64,000 nt of DNA, from the NCBI RefSeq assembly GCF_016864575.1, contig NZ_CP044125.1, positions 3,020,001-3,084,000 on the forward strand. Direction: 5' to 3'. The translations under genes and the position numbers were made by a program. The DNA is from Rhizobium sp. BG4 (GTDB lineage: Bacteria; Pseudomonadota; Alphaproteobacteria; Rhizobiales; Rhizobiaceae). The notes beneath the pieces were generated by a model that was not told where the DNA came from, did not search any database, and was given only the letters and a program-made list of their open reading frames with translations. This document shows, piece by piece, positions 37,268 through 46,575 of the stretch; position 1 is the first letter of the stretch, and every line of letters begins with the position of its first letter.

Positions 37268-38272
37268 TTAGAGCTGCTTGACGATGATTTCTTCTTCGGC
37301 GTCGATCTTCAGCGGATTGCGCAGCGCCAGGCCGAAGTCCGCGACTTCGATTTCGAAGACGTCGCCTTCCTCGGTCTTGATGCCATCGGCGAAGGACAGT
37401 GTCGCGGTGCCGAACATGTGGACATGGACGTCGCCGGGCACGCGGAACAGGCCGTACTTGAAATGGTGGTATTCGAGATTGGCGAAGGTGTGCGACATGT
37501 TCGCTTCACCGGACAGGAAGGGCTTTTCGAAGATCACCTTGCCGCCGCGCTTGATGCGCGAGGTGCCGCGGATATCCTCGGGGGCAGCGCCGATGCGGAT
37601 TTCCGGGCCGAAGCTTGCGGGGCGCAGCTTGGAATGGGCGAGGTAGAGATAGTTGATCCGCTCGGTGACGTGATCGGAGAATTCGTTCGAGAGCGCAAAG
37701 CCGATGCGGAACGGCGAACCGTCTTCGGCGATGACATAGATGCCGGCCATCTCGGGTTCTTCACCGCCGTCGAGCGCGAAGGAGGGGGAGACGAGGGGAG
37801 CGCCGGGTGCTGCCGCACCATAACCGTTGCCCTTGTAGAACCACTCGGGCTGGACGCCCTTTTCGCCGGCCTTCGGCTTGCCGTTCTCAAGACCCATCTT
37901 GAACATCTTCATCGAGTCCGTGAGGGTTTCCTCGGCGGCTTCGGTGGTCTTCTTGTGCATGCTGTCGCGGGTGGCGGCAGAGCCGAGATGCGTCAGGCCG
38001 GTGCCGGTCAGATGCAGGTGGGCTGCATCGGGATGAGTGATCGGCGGCAGGAAGCTGCCGTCCGCATATGCCTTTTCGAGATCGACGGCGTCGCCGTAGC
38101 CGTGCGCCTCGATGACCGAGACGAGGGACTTGCCCTTGTTTGCTGCTTCCATGGCGAGCGCATAGACGCTGCCTGCATTCTTCACGGCCTTCGCTGCACC
38201 GCCCGGCTCGCGCACGGCGACGATGATCTCTCCGTTCGAACCCTTGATCTGCGAAATAAGCACGGTCTTCAT
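37268..38272 (-). CDS. araD1: AraD1 (GguC) 2-keto-3-deoxy-L-arabinonate dehydratase
   Basis: This 334-residue protein of the fumarylacetoacetate-hydrolase-fold GguC family has segments PPITHPDAAHLHLTGTGLTHLGSA, QPEWFYKGNG and AGIYVIAEDG. The acidic metal site is in NEFSDHVTERINYLYLAHSKLRP, and GDVHVHMFGTATLSFADG follows. In Agrobacterium the gguABC genes were redefined as mmsAB-araD1, with AraD1 dehydrating 2-keto-3-deoxy-L-arabinonate to the semialdehyde used by the next enzyme here. Gene order (chvE, gguA, gguB, araD1) matches. Confidence 0.88.
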   Translation of the reverse strand: MKTVLISQIKGSNGEIIVAVREPGGAAKAVKNAGSVYALAMEAANKGKSLVSVIEAHGYGDAVDLEKAYADGSFLPPITHPDAAHLHLTGTGLTHLGSAATRDSMHKKTTEAAEETLTDSMKMFKMGLENGKPKAGEKGVQPEWFYKGNGYGAAAPGAPLVSPSFALDGGEEPEMAGIYVIAEDGSPFRIGFALSNEFSDHVTERINYLYLAHSKLRPASFGPEIRIGAAPEDIRGTSRIKRGGKVIFEKPFLSGEANMSHTFANLEYHHFKYGLFRVPGDVHVHMFGTATLSFADGIKTEEGDVFEIEVADFGLALRNPLKIDAEEEIIVKQL

Positions 38273-38382
38273 CCTCTTTGGGTAGCTGCGGATAATGCTC
38301 CGCCTCTCCGGCTCCAGAGGGAGCCGGAATTATTCGTTTTCATGACTGCGAATGCGAATGCATGGAGCTGGCGCCGAAGCGC

Positions 38383-39588
38383 TCAGCCCTTGTTCTTGTT
38401 ATAGACGTCGAAGAAGACGGCGGCCAAAAGGACTGCGCCCTTGACCATCTGCTGGTAGTCGATGCCGAGACCGATGATCGACATGCCGTTGTTCATGACG
38501 CCCATGATGAAGGCGCCGATGACCGCGCCGGTGATCTTGCCGACGCCGCCGGAAGCCGATGCACCGCCGATGAAGCAGGCGGCGATAACGTCCAGTTCGA
38601 AGCCGACACCGGCCTTCGGGGTTGCCGAGTTGAGGCGCAGCGCGACGATGATGCCGGCGAGACCTGCAAGCGCACCCATGTTGACGAAGGTGTAGAAGCT
38701 CAGGCGTTCGGTGTTGATACCGGAGAGCTTCGTGGCCTTCTCGTTGCCGCCCATGGCGTAAACGCGGCGGCCGATGGTCGTGCGGCGGGTGACGAAGGTG
38801 TAGATCGCGATCAGCACCAGCATGACGACGAGAACGTTCGGCAGACCGCGATAGGTCGACAGCTGCCAGCCGAGCGCGAGGATCGCGAGCGTGATGATGG
38901 CGTTCTGGGCGATGAAGAAGCCGAAGGGCTCGACATCGATGCCGTGGCTTTCATTGACCTTGCGGCGGCGCCAGGCGAGGTAGAAGAGAACGGCCGGGAT
39001 GATCAGCGTCAGGACGAGCGAGGTCGACTGGACCGGGATGCCGGCGATGTCGATCATGTCGCCCGGCAGGAAGCCGGTGCTGATGACCTGGAATTCCTTG
39101 GGGAAGGGGCCGATGTTCTTGCCGCCGAGAACCGTCAGCGTCAGGCCGCGGAAGACGAGCATGCCCGCAAGCGTCACGATGAAGGACGGGATGCGGTGAT
39201 AGGCAATGAAGTAGCCCTGTGCCGCGCCGATCAGCGCGCCGACGAGGATACAGATCACGCCGGCCAGCCAGAAGTTCACCCCGAGCGACACCGTCAGGAT
39301 CGCCGCTATCGCGCCGACAAGGGCGACGATCGAGCCGACCGACAGGTCGATGTGGCCCGCCACGATGACCAGCAGCATGCCGAGCGCCATGATGACGATG
39401 AACGAGTTCTGGAGAACGAGGTTGGTCAGATTGACCGGGCGGAACAGGATGCCGCCGGTATAGATCTGAAAGAACAGCATGATGGCGACGAGCGCGATCA
39501 GCATGCCGTATTCGCGGATGTTGCTACGGATGTAGTCAACAACGGAAACGACGTTGCTTTCCTCGGTTGTTGGGTTGACCGGAGTCAT
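38383..39588 (-). CDS. gguB: Multiple sugar ABC transporter permease GguB (MmsB)
   Basis: This 401-residue CUT2 permease has about 10-11 membrane segments, with family motifs [53 protein letters not shown] and [33 protein letters not shown] 39588 follows GGGAGAAG. With the frame-corrected gguA, the gguA stop and this start overlap as ATGA, indicating coupled translation. It imports sugars delivered by ChvE. Confidence 0.92.
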   Translation of the reverse strand: MTPVNPTTEESNVVSVVDYIRSNIREYGMLIALVAIMLFFQIYTGGILFRPVNLTNLVLQNSFIVIMALGMLLVIVAGHIDLSVGSIVALVGAIAAILTVSLGVNFWLAGVICILVGALIGAAQGYFIAYHRIPSFIVTLAGMLVFRGLTLTVLGGKNIGPFPKEFQVISTGFLPGDMIDIAGIPVQSTSLVLTLIIPAVLFYLAWRRRKVNESHGIDVEPFGFFIAQNAIITLAILALGWQLSTYRGLPNVLVVMLVLIAIYTFVTRRTTIGRRVYAMGGNEKATKLSGINTERLSFYTFVNMGALAGLAGIIVALRLNSATPKAGVGFELDVIAACFIGGASASGGVGKITGAVIGAFIMGVMNNGMSIIGLGIDYQQMVKGAVLLAAVFFDVYNKNKG

Positions 39589-41122
39589 TGTTTCTTCTCC
39601 CTGAGCGCATGATAGCGCGCATGATGGTTTCCTGGCTCGCTTCTCCCTTCGGCAGTTCCGCGACGATCCGTCCTTCGTTCATGACGTAGATGCGGTCGCA
39701 CGTACCGAGAAGCTCGGGCATTTCCGATGAGATCATCAGAACGCCTTTGCCGTCGGCGGCAAGCTGGTTGATGATAGTATAGATTTCATATTTCGCACCC
39801 ACGTCGATACCGCGGGTCGGCTCGTCCAGGATCAAAACATCGGGATCGGAGAACAGCCACTTGGAGAGGACAACCTTCTGCTGGTTGCCGCCCGAGAGGT
39901 TGACCGTTTCCTGGAAGATGCCCGACGAGCGGATGCGCAGCTTCGACCGGTAATCGGTCGCGACCCTGCTTTCCTTGATGTCGTCGATGATCGTGTTGTT
40001 GGAGATGCCTGCGAGATTGGCAAGCGAGGTGTTGTGCAGGATGCTGTCGTTCAGCACCAGGCCGAGATGCTTGCGGTCCTCGGTAACGTAGGCGAGGCCG
40101 GCATCGATCGCCTTGCGGACGGTGCTGACATCGACAGACTTGCCGTGCATCAGCACGTCGCCGGTGATCTTGTGGCCGTAGGCCTTGCCGAAGACGCTCA
40201 TGGCGAACTCGGTACGGCCGGCACCCATCAGGCCGGCGATGCCGACGACTTCGCCCTTGCGGACGGTGACGTTGATGTCGTGCAGCACCTGGCGGTCGCG
40301 GTGATGCTGGTGATAGGCGTTCCAGTTCTTCACTTCGAGAATGGTTTCGCCGATCGGCACCGAGCGCGGCGGATAGCGGTCTTCGAGATCGCGGCCCACC
40401 ATGTTGCGGATGATGATGTCTTCGCTGATCTCGTCCGCGTGACAGTCGAGCGTCTTGACGGTCATGCCGTCGCGCAGGACCGTGATCTGGTCGGCGACTT
40501 TGCGGATCTCGTTCAGCTTGTGCGAAATGATGATCGAGGTGATGCCCTGATTGCGGAACTCGATCAGCAGATTGAGAAGCGCGTCGGAGTCGCTTTCGTT
40601 CAGCGATGCGGTCGGCTCGTCGAGGATGAGCAGCTTGACGCTCTTCGACAGCGCCTTGGCGATTTCGACGAGCTGCTGCTTGCCGACGCCGATGTCGGTG
40701 ACCAGCGTATCAGGGGATTCGCGCAGGCCCACCTTGGCGAGCAGCTGGCGCGTGCGATTGAAGGTTTCCTGCCAGCTGATGACGCCGTTCTTGGCGTTCT
40801 CGTTGCCGAGGAAGATGTTTTCGCCGATCGAGAGCAGGGGCACGAGGGCCAGCTCCTGATGGATGATGACGATGCCGATCTCTTCGGAGTCCTTCAGGAC
40901 CTTGAAGTTGCGGACGTCGCCTTCGTAGACGATCTCGCCGTCGTAGCTTCCGGCCGGGTAAACGCCGGAGAGAACTTTCATGAGGGTCGACTTGCCGGCC
41001 CCGTTTTCGCCCACCAATGCGTGGATCTCACCCTGGCGAACCTTGAGGTTCACATTCTCGAGCGCTTTGACACCCGGGAACGTCTTGGTGATGTTCCGCA
41101 TTTCGAGGATTGTATTGTCCAT
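39536..41122 (-). CDS. gguA: Multiple sugar ABC transporter ATPase GguA (MmsA), C-terminal frameshift
   Basis: This is a duplicated ATPase. The N-terminal domain has Walker [10 protein letters not shown], a Q-loop, a degenerate signature [13 protein letters not shown] and Walker [11 protein letters not shown]; the second domain has Walker A-like [10 protein letters not shown], signature LSGGNQQKV and [10 protein letters not shown]. As sequenced it ends in an unlikely tail ([16 protein letters not shown] and on) that overlaps gguB by 53 bases. Restoring one G in the run at 39599-39601 gives IMRSGEKKQ and a stop overlapping the gguB ATG, for 512 residues, a normal length. An ATG two codons upstream (41128) is also possible. 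Confidence 0.9.
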   Translation of the reverse strand: MDNTILEMRNITKTFPGVKALENVNLKVRQGEIHALVGENGAGKSTLMKVLSGVYPAGSYDGEIVYEGDVRNFKVLKDSEEIGIVIIHQELALVPLLSIGENIFLGNENAKNGVISWQETFNRTRQLLAKVGLRESPDTLVTDIGVGKQQLVEIAKALSKSVKLLILDEPTASLNESDSDALLNLLIEFRNQGITSIIISHKLNEIRKVADQITVLRDGMTVKTLDCHADEISEDIIIRNMVGRDLEDRYPPRSVPIGETILEVKNWNAYHQHHRDRQVLHDINVTVRKGEVVGIAGLMGAGRTEFAMSVFGKAYGHKITGDVLMHGKSVDVSTVRKAIDAGLAYVTEDRKHLGLVLNDSILHNTSLANLAGISNNTIIDDIKESRVATDYRSKLRIRSSGIFQETVNLSGGNQQKVVLSKWLFSDPDVLILDEPTRGIDVGAKYEIYTIINQLAADGKGVLMISSEMPELLGTCDRIYVMNEGRIVAELPKGEASQETIMRAIMRSGRRNNDSGQPNNRGKQRRFRC

Positions 41123-41178
41123 AGTCAAAAATCCAGCGCCGTGACCTGAAAACCGTCAGGCGATCATAGAATCGAAGA

Positions 41179-41206
41179 CCGGAACCCGCAACAAAGCGGG
41201 TTCCGG
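41179..41206 (-). promoter_or_regulatory. Hairpin between chvE and gguA
   Basis: A perfect 11-bp stem CCGGAACCCGC / GCGGGTTCCGG with 6-base loop AACAAA lies 13 bases after the chvE stop. No T-run follows on the minus strand. It is placed exactly like the hairpins after the other two binding-protein genes in this window and should favour high ChvE levels. Confidence 0.65.
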
Positions 41207-41219
41207 CCGACTTCTGAAA

Positions 41220-42284
41220 TTACTTCAGCTGGTCTTCTTTGTAGTAACCGCTGTCGATCAGGACGGTCTTGTAGTTGTCCTTGGTGACAGCTACCGGCTT
41301 CAGCAGGTAGGACGGAACGACCTTGACGCCGTTGTCGTAGGTCTTGGTGTCGTTAACTTCCGGCTCCTTGCCGGACATGACGGCATCAACCATGGCAACG
41401 GTGACCTTAGCGAGTTCGCGGGTATCCTTGAAGATCGAGGAATACTGCTCGCCAGCGATGATCGACTTGATCGACGGAACTTCCGAGTCCTGGCCAGAAA
41501 CGACCGGGAGCGGCTGGTCCGGGGTGCCGTAGCCAACGCCCTTCAGCGACGAAATGATGCCGATGGAGAGACCGTCGTAAGGCGACAGAACAGCGTCGAC
41601 CTTGGCGTCGGTGTAGTTAGCCGAGAGCAGGTTGTCCATGCGAGCCTGGGCCGTTGCCGGGTCCCAACGCAGCGTGCCGACCTTGTCCATGCCGGTCTGG
41701 CCGGACTTTACGACGAGCTTGCCAGAGTCGATGTAAGGCTGAAGAACCGACATTGCGCCGTCATAGAAGAAGAAGGCGTTGTTGTCGTCCGGCGAACCGC
41801 CGAAGAGTTCGATGTTGAACGGGCCCTTGCCGTCCTTGAGGCCGAGCTTGTCGACGATCGTGCCAGCCTGGAGAACGCCAACCTGGAAGTTGTCGAACGT
41901 TGCGTAGTAGTCAACGTTGCCGGAGTCGCGGATCAGGCGGTCATAAGCGATGACCTTGATGCCGGCGTCGTGAGCCTTCTGGAGAACGTCCGAGAGGGTC
42001 GTGCCGTCGATCGAAGCGATAACGAGAACCTTGGCACCCTTGGTGACCATGTTTTCGATCTGCGAAAGCTGGTTCGGAATGTCGTCGTCAGCGTACTGGA
42101 GGTCGGTCTGGTAGCCGGCGTCCGTAAGCTGCTTGACGATGTTGTTGCCGTCGTCGATCCAGCGAGCCGAGGACTTGGTCGGCATTGCGATACCAACGAG
42201 ACCCTTGTCGGCGGCCATTGCCGGTACAACGAACGAAGCGACGCCGAAGGCAGCCGCAGCCATCAATGAGATAATGGATTTCAT
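41220..42284 (-). CDS. chvE: Multiple sugar-binding periplasmic receptor ChvE
   Basis: This 354-residue CUT2 binding protein has a signal peptide [20 protein letters not shown] ending AMA. ChvE-type segments are [100 protein letters not shown] and [11 protein letters not shown]. In Agrobacterium ChvE binds arabinose, glucose, galactose and xylose for transport, chemotaxis and VirA sensing. Here it leads the ggu/arabinose operon and is divergent from gbpR, as in Agrobacterium. Confidence 0.94.
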   Translation of the reverse strand: MKSIISLMAAAAFGVASFVVPAMAADKGLVGIAMPTKSSARWIDDGNNIVKQLTDAGYQTDLQYADDDIPNQLSQIENMVTKGAKVLVIASIDGTTLSDVLQKAHDAGIKVIAYDRLIRDSGNVDYYATFDNFQVGVLQAGTIVDKLGLKDGKGPFNIELFGGSPDDNNAFFFYDGAMSVLQPYIDSGKLVVKSGQTGMDKVGTLRWDPATAQARMDNLLSANYTDAKVDAVLSPYDGLSIGIISSLKGVGYGTPDQPLPVVSGQDSEVPSIKSIIAGEQYSSIFKDTRELAKVTVAMVDAVMSGKEPEVNDTKTYDNGVKVVPSYLLKPVAVTKDNYKTVLIDSGYYKEDQLK

Positions 42285-42557
42285 TTCTCTCTCCCTTGTT
42301 AATAGATCGGCGGACGAAAAATCGCCCACCACGAAACTGTGGCAGGTTCCGTAGATTGGATAGTTACTTCAGATGGTGAGAAACGAAGTAGGTCTCCTCC
42401 ACGATCTCACACGTGTTGAGTGCCAACCAGCACACGGCGGCAAACTCGTACGGAATCCTATAACTGTCAAATAGAATAAGTGGTAAAGTGCATAACAAAT
42501 TTGGTATATCGTTAAAAAGTATTACTTTTGATGGAAGGCGGAGGGGAGGCCGCAACC
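42285..42557. promoter_or_regulatory. chvE/gbpR divergent promoter region with a 15-bp palindrome
   Basis: This A+T-rich gap is about 270 bases long. AAAAGTA-T-TACTTTT (42515-42529) is a perfect palindrome 28 bases before the gbpR start and could be an autoregulatory LysR site. The gbpR ribosome site GGAGGGGAGG (42539-42549) follows it. Promoter hexamers were not assigned. Confidence 0.5.
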
Positions 42558-43562
42558 ATGACGATCATCTCCGAGCCTATTTCGATGGATTACGTCGATA
42601 TCCACAGCGACAATTTTGCCGATGACGCCTTTCTTCGTGCGGGTTTGAAGCTGAATCACCTGCGCATGATTGTCGCAATCGAAGATAGCGGCCAGATTTC
42701 GGCCGCCGCCGAGACGCTCGCCATCTCGCAGCCCGCCGCATCGCGAATGCTGTCCGAAATGGAATCAATCGTGAAGACGCCGCTATACGAGCGGGTGGCG
42801 CGCGGCGTGGTGCTGACGACCTTCGGAGAAGCACTCGCAAAGCGTGCGCGAAAGATCCTTCTGGAGCTGCGCGAAGCCGGCCGCGAGATCGCCGAATTGA
42901 AGAGCGGCAAAGGCGGTTCGGTGTTCATCGGCGCGGTGACGGCGCCGGCCATGAGCCTCGTCGTTCCGGCGATCGACAAGGTGCGCAAGAGCTTCCCCGG
43001 CATCGAGGTCAACATCCAGGTAGAGACCAGCAACGTGCTGGCGCGGGAGCTACTGGCGGCCCGGCACGACTTCATCATCAGCCGCATCCCCGACGATCTC
43101 AATCCGCGGCTTTTCGAAGTGCGGGAGATCGGCGTCGAGAAGGCCTGTCTCATCGTGCGAAGCGGCCACCCGCTACTCAAGGGCGGACCGAGCAGCCTTT
43201 CCGATCTGCGCGACTACGACTGGGTGTTCCAGCCGCCGGGTACGCTGCTGCGCCGCACGGTCGAGGACATCTTCCTCGGCGCCGGCGTTCCGGTGCCCGG
43301 CAATATCGTCAACACCTCGTCGCTGCTTTTGACCTGCGCGATCATCTGCAAGACGGATGCGATCGCGCCTGTTGCCGTCGATGTGGCGCAATTCCTGTCG
43401 AGCCAGAGCTCGGAGGCGTCGGATGTCCGCATGCTGCCGACGGAATTCGAGATCAACGTCAAGCCCTACAGCCTGATCACCGCCCGAGAGCGGGCGATGC
43501 CGCCGAGCGCGCGGCTGCTCTACGACCTGATCCTGGAGGAGGCGCTGGCGGTTTCCGCTTAG
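42558..43562 (+). CDS. gbpR: LysR-family regulator GbpR (chvE regulator)
   Basis: This 334-residue LTTR has a longer than usual N-terminal lead before the HTH (LKLNHLRMIVAIEDSGQISAAAETLAISQPAASRMLSEME, about 37-75) and an effector domain starting GSVFIGAVTAPAMSLVVPAI. The divergent position next to chvE and this start pattern fit GbpR, which in Agrobacterium activates chvE in response to sugars. ATG 42558 sits 8 bases after GGAGGGGAGG; an in-frame ATG upstream (42528) has no such site. Confidence 0.87.
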   Translation: MTIISEPISMDYVDIHSDNFADDAFLRAGLKLNHLRMIVAIEDSGQISAAAETLAISQPAASRMLSEMESIVKTPLYERVARGVVLTTFGEALAKRARKILLELREAGREIAELKSGKGGSVFIGAVTAPAMSLVVPAIDKVRKSFPGIEVNIQVETSNVLARELLAARHDFIISRIPDDLNPRLFEVREIGVEKACLIVRSGHPLLKGGPSSLSDLRDYDWVFQPPGTLLRRTVEDIFLGAGVPVPGNIVNTSSLLLTCAIICKTDAIAPVAVDVAQFLSSQSSEASDVRMLPTEFEINVKPYSLITARERAMPPSARLLYDLILEEALAVSA

Positions 43563-43622
43563 CCGCAAGCCCGGCGCCATCTTGGCATCGGAAACTGCGC
43601 GCCTTCGAAACGGGAAGGCAGC

Positions 43623-44123
43623 ATGCTGTTCGGACAATCGGTGTTCCAGTCGGTTCTGGAACGGCTGAAGGCGGAAGAGGGCGGGGATGACGACGAGGCG
43701 GGCGATCAGCCCGCGGTTCATCGCGTCCATGGTTTCTCGACCGGCCTTGCCTTCGACGTGATGGAAGGGGTGTCGGCTGCCGGGCAGAAGCCGGGGCAGG
43801 CCTATTTCGACAATCTGGAATTCGAGGCGCCGCCACCGGCGCCTGAAGCCGCCGTCGTCGAGCCGGAGCCAGAACCTGTACTGGAGCCAGAGCCGGAACC
43901 CGTCATGCCCGAACATCTGTCGCGCACCGCGCCGGCCGACATTGCGGCGGAGCTGGCGATCTCGGCGGCGGATACCGTGCAGTCGCTCGGAGAGAAGCGC
44001 CGCGCCTTTGCCAAGCTCAATCATCCCGACCGCGTGGCACCGCAATTCCGCGACAACGCGACGCGGCGCATGACTTTGGCGAATCTTCTGATCGATGAAG
44101 CGGTGCGGCGTCTCAGCCGCTGA
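43623..44123 (+). CDS. J-domain-like protein with acidic Pro-Glu linker
   Basis: This 166-residue protein has a divergent J-like domain at its C-terminus: KRRAFAKLNHPDRVAPQFRDNATRRMTLANLLIDEAVRR (about 126-164) with an HPD motif. A disordered acidic linker has repeated PEPEP/EPEPEP units (about 79-95). The N-terminus (MLFGQSVFQSVLERLKAEEG) is helical. It may act as an accessory Hsp70 partner; no dnaK is nearby. Its stop is immediately next to the stop of the convergent membrane gene. Confidence 0.65.
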   Translation: MLFGQSVFQSVLERLKAEEGGDDDEAGDQPAVHRVHGFSTGLAFDVMEGVSAAGQKPGQAYFDNLEFEAPPPAPEAAVVEPEPEPVLEPEPEPVMPEHLSRTAPADIAAELAISAADTVQSLGEKRRAFAKLNHPDRVAPQFRDNATRRMTLANLLIDEAVRRLSR

Positions 44124-44384
44124 TCACTCCGGATCCTTGTCTTCTTCGGCATGCTCGGTGGCGGCCGGCTTTTCTTCGGCAGGTTGCTGCGGCTTGAAGG
44201 TCCAGAACAGCATATAGAAGGCGTAGACGCCTGCGGCACCCGACAGCACGCCCCAGAAGGGATCGCCGCCGAAAAATTCGAGCACTGCCCAGCCAAGGCA
44301 AACGGCAACGATAAGTGCGCGTACCCAGGCATTGCGGTAGGCGGGGTGGCTCGGGTCGATCAGCTGCATAAGTGCTCCGGTCAT
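44124..44384 (-). CDS. Small two-segment membrane protein
   Basis: This 86-residue protein has two hydrophobic stretches (VRALIVAVCLGWAVLEFF and FWGVLSGAAGVYAFYMLFW) and a charged, Ala/Glu-rich tail. The lead MQLIDPSHPAYRNAWVR resembles small DUF3329-type proteins of alphaproteobacteria. ATG 44384 fits; the frame extends upstream only across noncoding sequence and antisense to idhA. Function unknown. Stop codons of this gene and the J-domain gene are adjacent. Confidence 0.6.
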   Translation of the reverse strand: MTGALMQLIDPSHPAYRNAWVRALIVAVCLGWAVLEFFGGDPFWGVLSGAAGVYAFYMLFWTFKPQQPAEEKPAATEHAEEDKDPE

Positions 44385-44411
44385 ATTTCCATCACTTGTC
44401 TTTAGGATGGA

Positions 44412-44427
44412 TTTCACAAATGTGAAA
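44412..44427. promoter_or_regulatory. TTTCACA-AA-TGTGAAA inverted repeat upstream of idhA
   Basis: A perfect 7-bp inverted repeat with two central bases lies about 95 bases before the idhA start and 28 bases before the small membrane gene. It resembles sites bound by dimeric repressors; the regulator is not known. Confidence 0.45.
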
Positions 44428-44458
44428 GAGTGGCGGGCTTGACGGCTCGCGTAGAAAA

Positions 44459-44474
44459 TGGAATGAAAATTCCA
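44459..44474. promoter_or_regulatory. IolR-type operator (GGAA-N6-TTCC) upstream of idhA
   Basis: TGGAAT-GAAA-ATTCCA contains GGAA-N6-TTCC, the palindrome reported for the RpiR-type repressor IolR upstream of inositol genes including idhA in Sinorhizobium meliloti. It lies about 50 bases before idhA, where it can block transcription. A second, looser repeat (ATTCGG / CCGAAT, 44486-44507) follows. iolR itself is not in the window. Confidence 0.68.
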
Positions 44475-44522
44475 GAAATATTGCAATTCGGTCCATTTGT
44501 TCCGAATCCTAGGGAGGTTCTC

Positions 44523-45515
44523 ATGACTGTCAGATTTGGTCTTCTCGGCGCCGGCCGTATCGGCAAGGTTCACGCCAAGGCGGTGACCGGCGATGCCAAC
44601 GCCAAGCTCGTTGCCGTTGCCGATGCATTCCCGCAGGCGGCCGATGCGATCGCGTCCGCCTATGGCTGCGAAGTGCGCACGATCGAGGCGATCGAGGCCG
44701 CGAAGGATATCGACGCCGTCGTCATCTGCACGCCGACCGATACGCATGCCGACCTGATCGAGCGCTTTGCGCGCGCCGGCAAGGCGATCTTCTGCGAGAA
44801 GCCCGTCGATCTCGACGTCGACCGCGTCCGCGCCTGCATCAAGGTCGTCAACGAAACCAATGCCAAGCTGATGGTCGGCTTCAACCGCCGCTTCGACCCG
44901 CATTTCATGGCCGTGCGCAAAACGATCGACGACGGCCGCATCGGCGATGTCGAGATGGTGACGATCACCTCGCGCGATCCGGGCGCTCCGCCTGTCGATT
45001 ACATCAAGCGTTCCGGCGGCATCTTCCGCGACATGACCATCCATGACTTCGACATGGCGCGCTTCCTGCTCGGCGAAGAGCCGGTCTCGGTCTTCGCAAC
45101 GGCTGCCGTTCTCGTCGACAAGGCGATCGGCGAGGCCGGCGACTATGACAGCGTTTCCGTTCTGCTGCAGACCAAGTCCGGCAAGCAGGCGATGATCTCC
45201 AACTCGCGCCGCGCCACGTACGGCTACGACCAGCGCATCGAGGTGCATGGCTCGAAGGGTCTCGTCTCGGCTGAGAACCAGCGCCCGGTTTCGATCGAAG
45301 TCGCAAACGGCGACGGCTATACCCGCCCGCCGCTGCACGACTTCTTCATGACCCGCTACACGGAAGCCTATGCCAATGAGATCGCCAGCTTCATCGCTGC
45401 GATCGAGAAGGGCGCCAAGATCACACCGTCGGGCGCCGATGGCCTCGCGGCGCTGGCGCTGGCCGACGCTGCCGTGCAGTCCGTCAAGGAAGGCAAGCTC
45501 ATCAAGATTGGCTGA
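44523..45515 (+). CDS. idhA: myo-Inositol 2-dehydrogenase IdhA
   Basis: This 330-residue Gfo/Idh/MocA-family NAD-dependent dehydrogenase has Rossmann motif GLLGAGRIGKVHAKA, EKPVDLDVDRV with the catalytic-site Lys, GFNRRFDPHF, TIHDFDMARF and SRRATYGYDQRIEVHGS. It oxidises myo-inositol to scyllo-inosose, first step of inositol catabolism, and idhA is also reported as needed for rhizopine use. ATG 44523 follows TAGGGAGG. It stands alone, as in S. meliloti, between an IolR-type site and a terminator. Confidence 0.92.
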   Translation: MTVRFGLLGAGRIGKVHAKAVTGDANAKLVAVADAFPQAADAIASAYGCEVRTIEAIEAAKDIDAVVICTPTDTHADLIERFARAGKAIFCEKPVDLDVDRVRACIKVVNETNAKLMVGFNRRFDPHFMAVRKTIDDGRIGDVEMVTITSRDPGAPPVDYIKRSGGIFRDMTIHDFDMARFLLGEEPVSVFATAAVLVDKAIGEAGDYDSVSVLLQTKSGKQAMISNSRRATYGYDQRIEVHGSKGLVSAENQRPVSIEVANGDGYTRPPLHDFFMTRYTEAYANEIASFIAAIEKGAKITPSGADGLAALALADAAVQSVKEGKLIKIG

Positions 45516-45546
45516 CGGCCTTCTCCCGACCGAAAGCCACAATGAG

Positions 45547-45570
45547 ATGGCCGGGCAATCGCCCGGCCAT
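45547..45570 (+). terminator. Intrinsic terminator after idhA
   Basis: ATGGCCGGGC / GCCCGGCCAT with loop AATC is followed by TTCGTTTTC, a clear Rho-independent terminator 31 bases after the idhA stop. Confidence 0.8.
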
Positions 45571-45684
45571 TTCGTTTTCGGGCATCAGCGAAACTTGAAT
45601 TTAGCTTCAACGTTTCGCCTTTGACGCGGCCGGGCGGGGAGGCTATCAGCCAACGATATTTTCGCTCTTGCCCCGAGCCGCATC

Positions 45685-46575
45685 ATGACCCTCGACCGCT
45701 TCGCTCCCGCCATCTTCGTGCTTCTCTGGTCGACCGGCTGGGTCGTGGCGAAATATGCGGCGATGCATTCGGAGCCGTTCACGTTTCTCGCCATCCGCTA
45801 CACGTTCTCGGCGCTGGCTTTCCTGGCGCTCTGTCTGGCGCTGAAGGCGAAATGGCCAGACCGGGCGACGGTCTGGCGGGCTGTTTATTCCGGGTTCTTC
45901 CTGCACGGCTTCTATCTCGCCGCCATCTGGTGGGCGATTGCCAATGGCGTGCCGGCCGGTATCTCGGGCGTCATCGCTGCGATGCAGCCGCTGCTGACGG
46001 CGATGGCCGCGCCTTTCTTGATCGGCGAGCGGCTCCAGCCGGCACAGAAGCTCGGGCTGGCGCTCGGCTTCCTCGGGATCATCATTGCTGTGTCGCCGAA
46101 GCTTATCGAGCCGGGAACGGCCGATCTCATGCATGCGGCGGTGCCGCTGACGATCAACCTGATCGGCATGGCCTCCGTCACCTACGGCACGATCTATCAG
46201 AAGAAGCATCTGCACAGCGGCGACCTGAAGGCGATCGCGACGCTGCAATATCTCGGCGCGCTCGCCATCACCGTGCCGCTGGCGCTTGCCTTCGAGAACC
46301 TGCATTTCGACGGCACCATCGAGGCCTTCGCCGCACTCGCCTGGTCGGTCGTCGGCCTGTCGATGGGCGGTATCGGGCTGCTGCTCTATTTGATCCGCCG
46401 CGGCCAGGTATCGCGGGCGGCGTCGCTGATCTATCTGATGCCGCCGACGGTGGCGATCGAGGCCTTCATCGCCTTCGGTGAACCGCTGACGCTGCCGCTC
46501 ATCCTCGGCACGGTTGTTGTCGTGACGGGCGTCTATCTGACGAATCGCAAGAGTGTTCAGGCGATCGAGGCCTGA
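45685..46575 (+). CDS. EamA-family (DMT) transporter
   Basis: This 296-residue protein has ten predicted membrane segments in two EamA repeats. It opens FAPAIFVLLWSTGWVVAKYAA and includes SEPFTFLAIRYTFSALAFLAL, PAGISGVIAAMQPLLTAMAAPFLIGE and the equivalent second-half AASLIYLMPPTVAIEAFIAFGE. These usually export amino acids or metabolites; substrate unknown. Its stop abuts that of the convergent radical SAM gene with no spacer. Confidence 0.87.
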   Translation: MTLDRFAPAIFVLLWSTGWVVAKYAAMHSEPFTFLAIRYTFSALAFLALCLALKAKWPDRATVWRAVYSGFFLHGFYLAAIWWAIANGVPAGISGVIAAMQPLLTAMAAPFLIGERLQPAQKLGLALGFLGIIIAVSPKLIEPGTADLMHAAVPLTINLIGMASVTYGTIYQKKHLHSGDLKAIATLQYLGALAITVPLALAFENLHFDGTIEAFAALAWSVVGLSMGGIGLLLYLIRRGQVSRAASLIYLMPPTVAIEAFIAFGEPLTLPLILGTVVVVTGVYLTNRKSVQAIEA

